Part shown: piece by piece, positions 7,548 through 16,266 of the stretch
How positions within the stretch are numbered: position 1 is the first letter of the stretch
Layout of the letters: the number at the start of each line of letters is the position of its first letter
Program-made: the position numbers and the translations under genes
DNA from: Ruminococcaceae bacterium UBA6413
Lineage (GTDB): Bacteria > Bacillota > Clostridia > Oscillospirales > Ruminococcaceae
DNA: 31,730 nt
Direction of reading: 5' to 3'
NCBI GenBank assembly: GCA_002437415.1
Contig: DJPL01000056.1
Span: forward strand, 1 to 31,730
Notes under the pieces: generated by a model
Told to the model about the DNA's origin: nothing
What the model saw: only the letters and a program-made list of their open reading frames with translations
Databases searched by the model: none

Positions 7548-8411
7548 TTACTTATCCTGCGTTCCGAGCGCAAGGTATTGTTCTATTTTATCAAGTGCAC
7601 TGCCGTCAAAAACCGACTTTGGTATCCATACAAGCGGCGCTTTTCTTCTTGTCACGATAAACATTGAAGCTGTTTCGACATAGCTGTCGTTCATTCCGAA
7701 ACGTATTATTTCGTGCGGGCTGTATACGCTTTCCTCTGTCGCGGATATACCTGCCGGGCATATTGCAAACGTGACGGTTTCGTCGCTTTCGGTACAGCTC
7801 TTTATCATTGACGCGTATTTAAGCTTTGTCACCATTACCATTATAAGATACGCTATAACCACCGCGCCGACGGCACAGAAGAACGTTCCCATTCCGAGAT
7901 ACCACCAAGTATCCTCGGCAAAGCCGATAAGCATCTGAAACAGTATCGCCGCAATAACGCACGTTGCCAGAGCTATGCACCACAGAAATTTGCCTACCTT
8001 GCCGATAACGAGCGACAGGAGCGAAGAACGTATTTCTTTCGGGTTGTACTCACCCTTTGCGAATACCGCAGAGTCGGGTATGTCGTAATTTGAAAAGAAA
8101 CGCTTGTCGGGGAGTATCCCGACCGATATATCACATTCGGTGTCACTGCCGGATATCGCGGAAAGTATTATCGTCTTTGCCGCAGTAAACTGTGAGCGTC
8201 CCGAAAATGCACGGTCAGGTATGTGATAGGTCTGCTTTCCCGCCGTGATCGCTATATTGCCCTTATCTATCTTAACCGATGAAATATCGCCCCACTCATA
8301 TACGTCGGGGTGTGCGTCACCTGGGTATATTACGGAAAACGTATCGGATATTATATAAGTCGTTCCGTTACTGTCAGTCATTACCTGACCGCACAGATGT
8401 TCAAACGCCAT
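7548..8411 (-). CDS. Hypothetical membrane protein, possibly PH/YcxB-like
   Basis: A 287-residue protein with an N-terminal soluble beta-rich part (1-135), a pair of membrane helices (about FLWCIALATCVIAAILFQML and WYLGMGTFFCAVGAVVIAYL, residues 142-195) and a C-terminal soluble part. The C-terminus, with YSPHEIIRFGMNDSYV...LVWIPKSVF and a final helix, resembles the C-terminal domain of YcxB-like membrane proteins; I hold that only loosely. The start codon is preceded by AAAGAGG. It is first in a two-gene unit with the unknown gene ending at 6055. It diverges from ilvB across 333 bp; I found no confident minus-strand promoter there. Confidence 0.75.
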   Translation of the reverse strand: MAFEHLCGQVMTDSNGTTYIISDTFSVIYPGDAHPDVYEWGDISSVKIDKGNIAITAGKQTYHIPDRAFSGRSQFTAAKTIILSAISGSDTECDISVGILPDKRFFSNYDIPDSAVFAKGEYNPKEIRSSLLSLVIGKVGKFLWCIALATCVIAAILFQMLIGFAEDTWWYLGMGTFFCAVGAVVIAYLIMVMVTKLKYASMIKSCTESDETVTFAICPAGISATEESVYSPHEIIRFGMNDSYVETASMFIVTRRKAPLVWIPKSVFDGSALDKIEQYLALGTQDK

Positions 8412-8626
8412 TTACTGCCTCTTTTCCGCCCGGAGAAAGCTGATGCTTTTCGGGCACAAATACTCTATTTATTTATCGGCAGAAAAATACTTAATTTTAA
8501 GCTTTACAGCATTTTTTTACAGCGTGTTATGAACCGAATATATCGCAGTCATTCCGAAGCGACGTGATTTAAGTGAAAATATACCGAAAACCGTGCATCG
8601 GTCAGCTATTTATATGCAAACTAATC

Positions 8627-8655
8627 TTGACTTTTATTTATAAAGCGGTTATAAT
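8627..8655 (+). promoter_or_regulatory. Promoter of ilvBNC
   Basis: -35 TTGACT (8627-8632), 17-bp spacer, perfect -10 TATAAT (8650-8655). The rest of the 8412-8744 gap holds no gene I can support. Confidence 0.85.
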
Positions 8656-8664
8656 TATTGATAA

Positions 8665-8707
8665 GCACGAATTTTGCCGTGCGGCTTTGCTGTGTGAAAA
8701 TACAGCA
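8665..8707 (+). promoter_or_regulatory. Short ilvB leader with two small hairpins
   Basis: The leader is about 80 nt. It can form GCACG/CGTGC (8665-8669 with 8678-8682) and TGCTGT/ACAGCA (8688-8693 with 8702-8707). It is too short for a T-box and no terminator hairpin is seen, so attenuation of the usual kind is not supported. Confidence 0.45.
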
Positions 8708-8744
8708 TTAAGACAAACAGATTAACAAAGGGGTAGGTCGATAA

Positions 8745-10376
8745 ATGGCGTCAGAAAAAATGACGGTTGCAAGAGCTATGGTAAAGGCTCTCGAGGCGGA
8801 GGGTATAACAACGGTATTCGGTTATCCGGGTGCGGCTATATGTCCGTTTTATGATGAGCTTATAGGCTCGGGTATACGCCATGTACTTGTGCGCCACGAG
8901 GTCAACGGCGGACACGCCGCAAGCGGTTATGCGCGTATGACAAGAAAGCCCGCAGTTGCGATAGCAACATCGGGACCCGGCGCGACAAACCTTATAACGG
9001 CTATAGCCACAGCTCACATGGACAGCATACCGATGGTTCTTATCACAGGTCAGGTAAGCAGTGAACAGATAGGTCGTGACGTTTTCCAGGAGGCAGATAT
9101 CACAGGTGCCGCCGAGCCTTTCGTAAAGCACAGCTACCTTGTAAAAGATCCCGAGGAAATGCCGGTCATATTTAAGAACGCATTTTACATCGCAGGCTCG
9201 GGCAGACCCGGCCCTGTGCTGATAGATATGCCTTTTGACGTGCAGAAGGCAGAGATAGATTTTGAATATCCCGAAACAGTGGATATCCGCTCGTACAAGC
9301 CAAGCGTTCAGGGAAACAAGCTCCAGATAAAGCGTGCGATCACCGCTATCGAAAAGAGCAAAAAGCCCCTTATCTGCGCAGGCGGCGGTATCTTCACCGC
9401 AGGAGCGGAAAAACTGCTTGAGCAGTTTATGCAACTGACCGATATACCTGTTGTAAACACTATGATGGGTATGAGCAGTGTTCCTGCCGACAACCCGCTG
9501 TTCTACGGAATGATAGGTATGCACGGTGTCAAGAGTGCAAATTATGCTATCAACAACTGCGACCTGCTGATACTTCTCGGTGCGAGAGTAGGCGACAGAG
9601 CGGTCACGGCGATAAGCAGACTTGAGGGCGCAACGGTAATACACATAGACGTTGACCCCGCAGAAATAGGCAAGAACCTTGCCGCAACGATACCCGTTGT
9701 AGGCGATGTTAAAAATATACTCGAACAGCTTATATCCTGTGCACAGAACTACGACCATTACGAATGGAAGCAGGAGCTAAACGAGGTAAGAAAAACACAG
9801 GACAAGCCGATCGAAGCCGAACCCGAGGGCTGTGTAAACCCCAAGGCGTTCATAAGGCTTCTCGGGCAGAAGCTTCCCGATAACTCAGTTGTATGTGCCG
9901 ATGTAGGGCAGAACCAGATATGGGCTGTCAACAATATAGGGCTCAAAAGCGGCAGATTTATCACATCGGGCGGTATGGGAACGATGGGCTATTCCGTTCC
10001 TGCGGCGCTCGGCGCAAAGGCGGCGTGTCCCGAAAGCGAGGTCATTGCGATATGCGGCGACGGCAGCTTCCAGATGCAGTTTATGGAGCTTGCAACGATG
10101 ATACAGCATGACATTGCGGTAAAGGTGATCGTCATGACGAACAATCGTTTAGGTATGGTAAGAGAGCTTCAGACAAACGGTTACGGCAACAGGCTGACAG
10201 CGGTATTCCTTGACGGAAGCCCCGACTTTATTAAGCTTGCGGACAGCTACGGCATACCCGCGCAAAGAGTTACGGATATAGCCGATGCGGACAAGGCTAT
10301 CGATGAGATGCTCTCGTCAAAGGGCTGTTATCTGCTTGAGGTCAGAGTAGCCGAAAACGAAAAGACTATACTGTAA
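8745..10376 (+). CDS. ilvB: Acetolactate synthase, large subunit
   Basis: ThDP-, FAD- and Mg-dependent enzyme that condenses two pyruvate to 2-acetolactate (or pyruvate with 2-oxobutyrate), the first step of valine, leucine and isoleucine synthesis. The 543 residues have the family architecture. The N-terminal Pyr domain has VFGYPGAAICPFYDEL and the catalytic glutamate in VRHEVNGGHAASGYAR (Glu52). The central FAD domain includes LLGARVGDRAVTAI. The C-terminal PP domain carries the ThDP motif CGDGSFQMQFMELATM (GDG at 438-440) and NNRLGMVRELQ. A ribosome binding site (AAAGGGGTAGG) precedes ATG 8745. The small subunit follows after 11 bp. The whole set fits the anabolic, feedback-regulated enzyme rather than catabolic AlsS. 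Confidence 0.97.
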   Translation: MASEKMTVARAMVKALEAEGITTVFGYPGAAICPFYDELIGSGIRHVLVRHEVNGGHAASGYARMTRKPAVAIATSGPGATNLITAIATAHMDSIPMVLITGQVSSEQIGRDVFQEADITGAAEPFVKHSYLVKDPEEMPVIFKNAFYIAGSGRPGPVLIDMPFDVQKAEIDFEYPETVDIRSYKPSVQGNKLQIKRAITAIEKSKKPLICAGGGIFTAGAEKLLEQFMQLTDIPVVNTMMGMSSVPADNPLFYGMIGMHGVKSANYAINNCDLLILLGARVGDRAVTAISRLEGATVIHIDVDPAEIGKNLAATIPVVGDVKNILEQLISCAQNYDHYEWKQELNEVRKTQDKPIEAEPEGCVNPKAFIRLLGQKLPDNSVVCADVGQNQIWAVNNIGLKSGRFITSGGMGTMGYSVPAALGAKAACPESEVIAICGDGSFQMQFMELATMIQHDIAVKVIVMTNNRLGMVRELQTNGYGNRLTAVFLDGSPDFIKLADSYGIPAQRVTDIADADKAIDEMLSSKGCYLLEVRVAENEKTIL

Positions 10377-10387
10377 AGGGTGAGCCT

Positions 10388-10879
10388 ATGAAGCATACTA
10401 TATCAATACTTGTAGAAAACCACGCCGGCGTACTCGCAAGAGTTGCGGGGCTTTTCGCAAGACGCGGTTTCAATATAGACAGCCTTGCGGTAGGTGTTAC
10501 CGAGGACGAGAAGATCTCGCGCATAACGATCATCGCAGACGGAACGGCTTATACCTTAGAGCAGATCGAAAAACAGCTCAACAAGCTGATAGACGTTATA
10601 AAGGTACGTCATCTGCCCGCAGAGGAGCTTTTATCAAGAGAGCTTGTGCTTATAAAGGTAGCTTGTCAGCCGTCACAGAGGGCTGAGCTTATCTCGCTTG
10701 CCGAGATAGCAAAAGCAAAAATTTCCGACATAACGGTAAATACGATGACGCTCGAATTATCCGACAGCGTTCCGCGTATAAAGACGTTTGAGGAGCTTTT
10801 ACGTCCGTACGGAATAAAGGAAACAGTCCGTACAGGCTCAATAGCAATGCAAAAAGGCGGGGCTTCTATGAAGCTGTAA
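10388..10879 (+). CDS. ilvN: Acetolactate synthase, small regulatory subunit
   Basis: Binds valine and activates the large subunit. The 163-residue protein begins with an ACT domain (HTISILVENHAGVLARVAGL, then FARRGFNIDSLAVG, residues about 3-75). The C-terminal ALS_ss_C domain has ELVLIKVACQPSQRAELISL and a closing YGIKETVRTGSIAMQKG. Length is normal for the Firmicute form. It starts 11 bp after ilvB with a weak GGGTG site, so it is probably translated with ilvB as one complex. Confidence 0.96.
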   Translation: MKHTISILVENHAGVLARVAGLFARRGFNIDSLAVGVTEDEKISRITIIADGTAYTLEQIEKQLNKLIDVIKVRHLPAEELLSRELVLIKVACQPSQRAELISLAEIAKAKISDITVNTMTLELSDSVPRIKTFEELLRPYGIKETVRTGSIAMQKGGASMKL

Positions 10880-10940
10880 AAGCCACGCTTTAATATACGG
10901 AGGCAAAACTCCGAAAACAAATTTAAAGGAGATCTTTAAA

Positions 10941-11978
10941 ATGGCAAAACTTTATCATCAGGAAGACTGTAACCTTTCTCTGCTCGACGGCAAGACAGTT
11001 GCAATAATCGGTTACGGCAGCCAGGGACACGCTCACGCTCTTAACTTAAAGGACAGCGGCGTTAAGGTAATCATCGGTCTTTACAACGGCTCTAAGTCAT
11101 GGGCTAAGGCTGAGGCAGCAGGTTTTGAAGTATACACAGCAGCTGAGGCAGCAGCTAAGGCTGACATCATCATGATCCTTATCAACGATGAAAGACAGGC
11201 TGACCTTTACAAGCAGAGCATCGAGCCTAACCTTACAGCAGGTAAGACACTCGCATTTGCTCACGGCTTCAACATTCACTTCGGTCAGATCGTTCCTCCC
11301 AAAGATGTTGACGTTATCATGGTCGCTCCCAAGGGACCGGGTCACACAGTACGTTCAGAGTACACTATCGGCAGAGGTGTTCCCTGCTTAGTTGCAGTTC
11401 ACCAGGACGCTACAGGCAGAGCACTTGACACAGGTCTTGCTTATGCGGCAGGTATCGGCGGTTCAAGAGCAGGCGTTCTTATGACGACATTCAAGATGGA
11501 AACAGAAACAGACCTCTTCGGCGAACAGTGCGTTCTCTGCGGCGGTGTCACAGCCTTAATGAAGGCAGGCTTTGAAACTCTGGTTGAAGCAGGCTATGAT
11601 CCTCAGAACGCTTACTTCGAGTGCATCCACGAGATGAAGCTTATCGTTGACCTTATCTACAAGGGCGGTTTCCAGATGATGAGATACTCTATCTCGGATA
11701 CAGCAGAGTTCGGTGACTACGAAGTTGGTAAGAGACTTATCACAGACGAAACAAAGAAGGAAATGAAGAAGGTTCTCGGCGAGATTCAGGACGGTACATT
11801 TGCACGCAACTGGATCATGGAGAACAAGATGGGTCGTTCACACTTCAACGCTGTAAGACGTATCGAAGGCGAGCAGCAGCTTGAGCAGGTCGGCAAGGAG
11901 ATCCGTAAGCTGTATGCTTGGAATGACGACGAAGGCAAGTCTATGGACGAAATTGCAGACGCTAAGTTCAGCAAGTAA
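10941..11978 (+). CDS. ilvC: Ketol-acid reductoisomerase
   Basis: Class I KARI. Converts acetolactate to 2,3-dihydroxyisovalerate with NAD(P)H and Mg2+. The 345-residue protein has the Rossmann motif IGYGSQGHAHALNLKDSG (about 23-40), then the cofactor loop GLYNGSKSW, and a C-terminal knotted domain with DLFGEQCVLCGG and ECIHEMKLIVDLIYKGG carrying the metal-binding acidic residues. Compared with ilvB and ilvN it uses a narrower, optimised codon set and a strong AAAGGAGAT site, so it is likely made at a higher level. A 61-bp gap follows ilvN. No ilvD or leu genes follow; the operon ends at a strong terminator. Confidence 0.97.
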   Translation: MAKLYHQEDCNLSLLDGKTVAIIGYGSQGHAHALNLKDSGVKVIIGLYNGSKSWAKAEAAGFEVYTAAEAAAKADIIMILINDERQADLYKQSIEPNLTAGKTLAFAHGFNIHFGQIVPPKDVDVIMVAPKGPGHTVRSEYTIGRGVPCLVAVHQDATGRALDTGLAYAAGIGGSRAGVLMTTFKMETETDLFGEQCVLCGGVTALMKAGFETLVEAGYDPQNAYFECIHEMKLIVDLIYKGGFQMMRYSISDTAEFGDYEVGKRLITDETKKEMKKVLGEIQDGTFARNWIMENKMGRSHFNAVRRIEGEQQLEQVGKEIRKLYAWNDDEGKSMDEIADAKFSK

Positions 11979-12016
11979 TCCGAAGCTGTTTTCCAAGTAA
12001 GTATATTGCTACACGA

Positions 12017-12046
12017 CCGCCGTACAGGAAATGTACGGCGGTTTTT
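12017..12046 (+). terminator. Terminator of ilvBNC
   Basis: A perfect 10-bp stem, CCGCCGTACA (12017-12026) with TGTACGGCGG (12032-12041), loop GGAAA, then TTTTTATTT. Confidence 0.95.
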
Positions 12047-12064
12047 ATTTACAGCGGCTACTAC

Positions 12065-12128
12065 TTGCAAATTCCCGACGAATATAGTATAATAATGTAT
12101 TGACATTTGCAATACAAAACAGCATAAT
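12065..12128 (+). promoter_or_regulatory. Tandem promoters of the lon operon
   Basis: P1: TTGCAA (12065-12070), 17 bp, TATAAT (12088-12093). P2: TTGACA (12100-12105), 17 bp, CATAAT (12123-12128). No CIRCE or CtsR heptad repeat is visible between them and the gene. Confidence 0.7.
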
Positions 12129-12189
12129 GTGGGTAGTGAACAAGAAAAAATTTTGACTTATATAGAACTACAGGAAAGGACAGACGACT

Positions 12190-14607
12190 ATGAAAAACGA
12201 ATACATAACAATGCCGGCACTTGCCCTGCGCGGACTTGTAATATTTCCGGAAATGATACTGCACTTTGACGTTGCAAGAGAGCGCTCTATAAATGCCGTT
12301 GAAGAAGCAATAGAAAACAACGAAAGACGTATTTTCCTTGTAACACAGATAGACGAAGAAATTGACGATGTAACGGCAGAAAACCTGTATAAAACAGGTG
12401 TTGTTGCCGAGATAAGACAGACGCTTAATACTCCCGACGGTGCAAGACGCGTGCTTGTGCAGGGTCTTTATGCGGCAAAGCTTAAAACTATTACGCAGGA
12501 AGATCCATATCTTATCGCAGATATAACCCCTATGCCGAAGCTAAGCGATACGCTCAGTGCCGCAGAAAAGACGGCTTTTGTACGCTCTATCAACAACGAG
12601 TTCAGACAGTATAGCGAAATGTCGCCCAGAATGCCTATCGAACTGTACCGTGGTATAATCGGTGAAAAGGATCTGTCAAGACTTATCGACCTTATCGTTT
12701 TCAACGTATATTTAAGAGTTGAAGACAAGCAGGCGCTTCTCTCATGCCTGTCACTGCGCAAGCGTGCAGAACTGCTTGTAAAGTTCCTGGCAAAAGAGGT
12801 TGACATTGTTCGCCTTGAGCAGGATATCAACGAGGAAGTAAAGGAAGCACTCGACAAGAATCAGCGCGAATTCTATCTGCGCGAACAGATGAGAGCTATC
12901 TCACGCCAGCTCGGCGAAAGTGATGATCCGCAGTCTGAAGCATTTGAATATATGGACAGAATTGACGAATGCGGATTTGACGAGGACACGGAAGAAAAGC
13001 TTATCAAGGAATGTGAGAAGCTTATGCACCTCTCTCCCGGCTCACAGGAGGCGGCTGTTGTAAGAACATATCTCGATACCGTTCTTGATATGCCGTGGAA
13101 TGTGTACACACACGGAAAGACGGATATCGCAAAGGCTGAAAAACAGCTTGACCGCGACCACTACGGAATGAAGAAGGTCAAAGAGCGTATTCTTGAAATA
13201 GTAGCGCTCAATCAGTGGAAAGACGCTGACAAGAAAGGTCAGATAATCTGCCTTGTAGGCCCTCCCGGAGTTGGTAAGACTTCAGTTGCAAAGTCTATCG
13301 CAACAGCGCTCGGCAGAAAGTACGCCAGAGTATCGCTCGGCGGTGTTCGTGACGAGGCTGATATCCGCGGTCACAGAAAGACTTATATCGGAGCTATGCC
13401 CGGTCGTATTGTCAATGCGCTCAAGCAGGCAAAGTCTATGAACCCCGTTATTCTGTTTGATGAAATAGACAAGATGGGAACAGACTATAAGGGAGACCCT
13501 GCAAGCGCAATGCTTGAAGTTCTTGACAGCGAGCAGAATGTAGCATTCAGAGATCACTATCTCGAAATACCGATAGATTTAAGCGAAGTACTGTTCATTA
13601 CAACCGCAAACACGCTTGATACTATCCCCGCTCCCCTGCTCGACAGAATGGATATAATCGAGCTCGGAAGCTATACAAGAGAAGAAAAGTTCCACATTGC
13701 AAAGGAGCACCTTGTACCGAAACAGCTCAAAAAGCACGGTATCAAGTCGCAGGTACGCTTTGCAAATGACGCATTATACACTATAATAGACTTCTACACA
13801 AAGGAAGCAGGTGTCAGAAAGCTTGAAAGAAGCATAGCCAAAATCTGCCGTATGACGCTCAAAAAGCTTGCCTCGGGTGAAGCCGAAAAGATAAATATCA
13901 AGGCTAAGGATATTGAGGGCTACCTCGGCGCAAGAAAATTCACAGGCGAAACTATTTCAAAGCAGGACGAAGTCGGTGCTGTAAACGGTCTTGCGTGGAC
14001 ATCTGTCGGCGGTACGCTTTTACCGCTTGAGGTGCTCGTAATGGACGGCACGGGCAAGATCGAGCTTACGGGCTCGCTCGGCGATGTAATGAAGGAATCG
14101 GCAAAAATTGCAGTCAGCCTGACACGTTCACTTTCACGCAAGTATGAGATTGATCCCGAGTTCTACAAGAACAAGGATATTCATATTCACGCTCCCGAGG
14201 GCGCAGTGCCCAAGGACGGTCCTTCTGCCGGTGTTACCATGACTACGGCTCTTGTATCCGCGCTTTCGGGTATTGCTGTCCGCAGAGATGTTGCCATGAC
14301 AGGTGAAATTACACTGCGCGGTAAGGTTCTACCTATCGGCGGTCTGCGCGAAAAGACAATGGCAGCATATTCGGCAGGAATAAAGACAGTGGTTATCCCC
14401 GATGAGAACAAGGCTGATATGAAAGAGCTTGACGATGTTATACTGAGCAATATGAACTTTGTACTTGCGGACAACATTGACACAGTGCTTAACACTGCGC
14501 TTGTAAAGCCGAATGTTACCGCCGCAAAAAAAGATACAGGAAAGCTCCCGTCAGCAAAGCCACGCGCTTCAAGAAAGCCGGGTAAAAGCGCCGTAAAGGA
14601 AATATAA
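12190..14607 (+). CDS. lon: ATP-dependent protease Lon (LonA)
   Basis: Homo-oligomeric AAA+ serine protease that degrades misfolded and regulatory proteins in the cytoplasm. The 805 residues have the LonA order: N-terminal LON substrate domain (about 6-200), helical linker, AAA+ domain with Walker A GPPGVGKTS (357-365) and Walker B VILFDEIDKMG, and C-terminal protease domain with catalytic Ser679 in KDGPSAGVTM and Lys722 in GGLREKTMAA. A basic Lys/Ala/Pro-rich tail of about 35 residues extends past the protease domain. ysxC starts one base after the stop, as in the lon-ysxC pair of Bacillus. Confidence 0.98.
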   Translation: MKNEYITMPALALRGLVIFPEMILHFDVARERSINAVEEAIENNERRIFLVTQIDEEIDDVTAENLYKTGVVAEIRQTLNTPDGARRVLVQGLYAAKLKTITQEDPYLIADITPMPKLSDTLSAAEKTAFVRSINNEFRQYSEMSPRMPIELYRGIIGEKDLSRLIDLIVFNVYLRVEDKQALLSCLSLRKRAELLVKFLAKEVDIVRLEQDINEEVKEALDKNQREFYLREQMRAISRQLGESDDPQSEAFEYMDRIDECGFDEDTEEKLIKECEKLMHLSPGSQEAAVVRTYLDTVLDMPWNVYTHGKTDIAKAEKQLDRDHYGMKKVKERILEIVALNQWKDADKKGQIICLVGPPGVGKTSVAKSIATALGRKYARVSLGGVRDEADIRGHRKTYIGAMPGRIVNALKQAKSMNPVILFDEIDKMGTDYKGDPASAMLEVLDSEQNVAFRDHYLEIPIDLSEVLFITTANTLDTIPAPLLDRMDIIELGSYTREEKFHIAKEHLVPKQLKKHGIKSQVRFANDALYTIIDFYTKEAGVRKLERSIAKICRMTLKKLASGEAEKINIKAKDIEGYLGARKFTGETISKQDEVGAVNGLAWTSVGGTLLPLEVLVMDGTGKIELTGSLGDVMKESAKIAVSLTRSLSRKYEIDPEFYKNKDIHIHAPEGAVPKDGPSAGVTMTTALVSALSGIAVRRDVAMTGEITLRGKVLPIGGLREKTMAAYSAGIKTVVIPDENKADMKELDDVILSNMNFVLADNIDTVLNTALVKPNVTAAKKDTGKLPSAKPRASRKPGKSAVKEI

Positions 14608-14608
14608 C

Positions 14609-15223
14609 ATGAATTTTAACAAGGCTGAGTTTTACACCTCCTACGGTCTGTTCAAACAGATACCGAAATCCGAAAAAGCTGAGATCGCATTTTCGGGAAG
14701 AAGTAACGTGGGAAAATCCTCACTGATAAACAAGATACTTAACAGAAAGTCACTTGCCCGCGTCAGCTCTATGCCGGGCAAGACGGTGACTATCAACTTC
14801 TACTCGGTAGATGATGTATACTTTGCAGACCTGCCGGGTTACGGCTATGCAAAGGTATCTAAGTCCGAAAAGCAACGCTGGGCAGGTCTTGTCGAGGGTT
14901 ATCTTGCAGACGACAGAAACCTCGCGCTTGTGTTCCAGCTGGTTGACTTTAGACACCCGCCGACAGCGGACGATATAATGATGATAAACTTCCTTATCGA
15001 CAATGAGATACCGTTTGTTGTCGTTCTTACAAAGGCGGACAAGCTGACTAAAAACGAGCGTGCAAAGTGCAGAGAGGCTCTGCTTTCCGAGATGCCGTGT
15101 GCGGAGGATATCCATATGATAGAATTTTCTGCTATGAACGGCGAGGGTGTGGAAGAGATCCGCGGTATCATTGAAGACATTGAGCAGGAAACGCTTGATG
15201 ATGTGCAGGAAACAGGCGAATAG
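14609..15223 (+). CDS. ysxC: Ribosome biogenesis GTPase YsxC/EngB
   Basis: TRAFAC-class GTPase needed for large ribosomal subunit assembly. The 204-residue protein shows G1 GRSNVGKSS (about 31-39), the switch region with SMPGKTVTINFY, G3 DLPGYGYAKVS, G4 TKADKL and the G5 region with FSAMNGEG. Length matches the family (about 195-210). It lies 1 bp after lon and 2 bp before the radical SAM gene, so translation is probably coupled. Confidence 0.96.
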   Translation: MNFNKAEFYTSYGLFKQIPKSEKAEIAFSGRSNVGKSSLINKILNRKSLARVSSMPGKTVTINFYSVDDVYFADLPGYGYAKVSKSEKQRWAGLVEGYLADDRNLALVFQLVDFRHPPTADDIMMINFLIDNEIPFVVVLTKADKLTKNERAKCREALLSEMPCAEDIHMIEFSAMNGEGVEEIRGIIEDIEQETLDDVQETGE

Positions 15224-15225
15224 CA

Positions 15226-16254
15226 GTGACGGACATATATTCGCTTACATATGAACAAGCGGAAAAATTGTTGACGGCAAACGGCTTTCGGGCGACGCAG
15301 TGCGGCAACATATTCCGCGACATATATAAGCGCAGAGCGACAAGCTTTGATGAAATGACGCTGACATCAGCCGATATAAAAACGCTTTTATCCGACAGTT
15401 TTTTCTTCGGAAAGTTGAAAATCGACGAGATATTACAATCTGTAGATACAGTAAAGTATCTTTTTGAGCTGTCGGACGGGTGCAAAGTCGAAACGGTGCT
15501 TATGCGTCAGAAATTCGGCAACAGTATCTGCATATCAACGCAGAGCGGCTGTAATATGGGCTGTAGGTTCTGTTGCAGCGGAAAGCTCAGAAAACAGCGA
15601 GATCTCACCGCAGGAGAGATGATAAGCCAGATACTTACTGTCGAAAAACATCAGAATATAACGATTAGTAATATAACTGTGATGGGTATAGGCGAACCGT
15701 TTGACAATTACAACGCGCTGTGCGACTTCCTTGATATCGCGACTGTTCCGGGTGGAATAGAAACAGGAACAAAGCATATCACGGTGTCGACCTGCGGGCT
15801 GTGTGACAAAATAAAGGCGTTTGCCGAGCGTAGAGATCCGTGCAATCTTGCGGTAAGTCTGCACGCTCCAAGCGATGAAATAAGAAACACGCTCATGCCG
15901 ATAAATCATAAATACGGCACGGCTGAGGTTATTCGCGCGGCTAAGTATTATGTTAAGCGTACAAACCGCAAGGTCCTGCTTGAATACATAATGCTTGATG
16001 GCATAAACGACAGCAGGGAGAACGCTCGTCAGTTAGCCGCGCTTATCGGCGGTGCACGGCTGTTTGTGAACCTGATACCGTACAATTCCTCCCCCGACAG
16101 CGAATTTAAAAGAAGCAGTGAGGAAAGCATCACAGCTTTCTATGACGAGCTTAAAAAGAACAATATAAGTGTTACAAGAAGAAAAGAATTCGGTACTGAG
16201 TTATCCGCCGCCTGCGGACAGCTCAGAAGTGACAGAATAACAGGCAACAAGTGA
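15226..16254 (+). CDS. RlmN/Cfr-family radical SAM rRNA methyltransferase
   Basis: Radical SAM enzyme expected to methylate adenine 2503 of 23S rRNA. The 342 residues carry the CX3CX2C cluster motif GCNMGCRFC (Cys109, Cys113, Cys116), the SAM motif VMGIGEPFDNYN, LAVSLHAPSDEIRN, YIMLDGINDS, and the conserved C-terminal Cys in SAACGQL (Cys330). The DNYN motif and overall pattern are RlmN-like (C2 methylation). The EFGTELSAACGQL ending looks nearer to Cfr than to E. coli RlmN, which has a Gly-Asp-Asp there. It may be a divergent second copy, so I give no symbol. The start is GTG 15226; no in-frame ATG gives a fuller N-terminus, and the ribosome binding site is weak, suggesting coupling to ysxC two bases upstream. 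Confidence 0.85.
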   Translation: MTDIYSLTYEQAEKLLTANGFRATQCGNIFRDIYKRRATSFDEMTLTSADIKTLLSDSFFFGKLKIDEILQSVDTVKYLFELSDGCKVETVLMRQKFGNSICISTQSGCNMGCRFCCSGKLRKQRDLTAGEMISQILTVEKHQNITISNITVMGIGEPFDNYNALCDFLDIATVPGGIETGTKHITVSTCGLCDKIKAFAERRDPCNLAVSLHAPSDEIRNTLMPINHKYGTAEVIRAAKYYVKRTNRKVLLEYIMLDGINDSRENARQLAALIGGARLFVNLIPYNSSPDSEFKRSSEESITAFYDELKKNNISVTRRKEFGTELSAACGQLRSDRITGNK

Positions 16255-16266
16255 GAGGAACAACAG

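Noticed and set aside
8656..8744. T-box or peptide attenuator upstream of ilvB
   Set aside because: The leader is only about 80 nt, no T-box core motif, no terminator hairpin and no leader peptide with Ile, Leu or Val codons is present.
8751..9758. A 335-codon minus-strand frame opposite ilvB
   Set aside because: It is antisense to a certain gene, rich in Cys, Tyr and Arg as expected from the reverse of a coding frame, and has no promoter or ribosome binding site.
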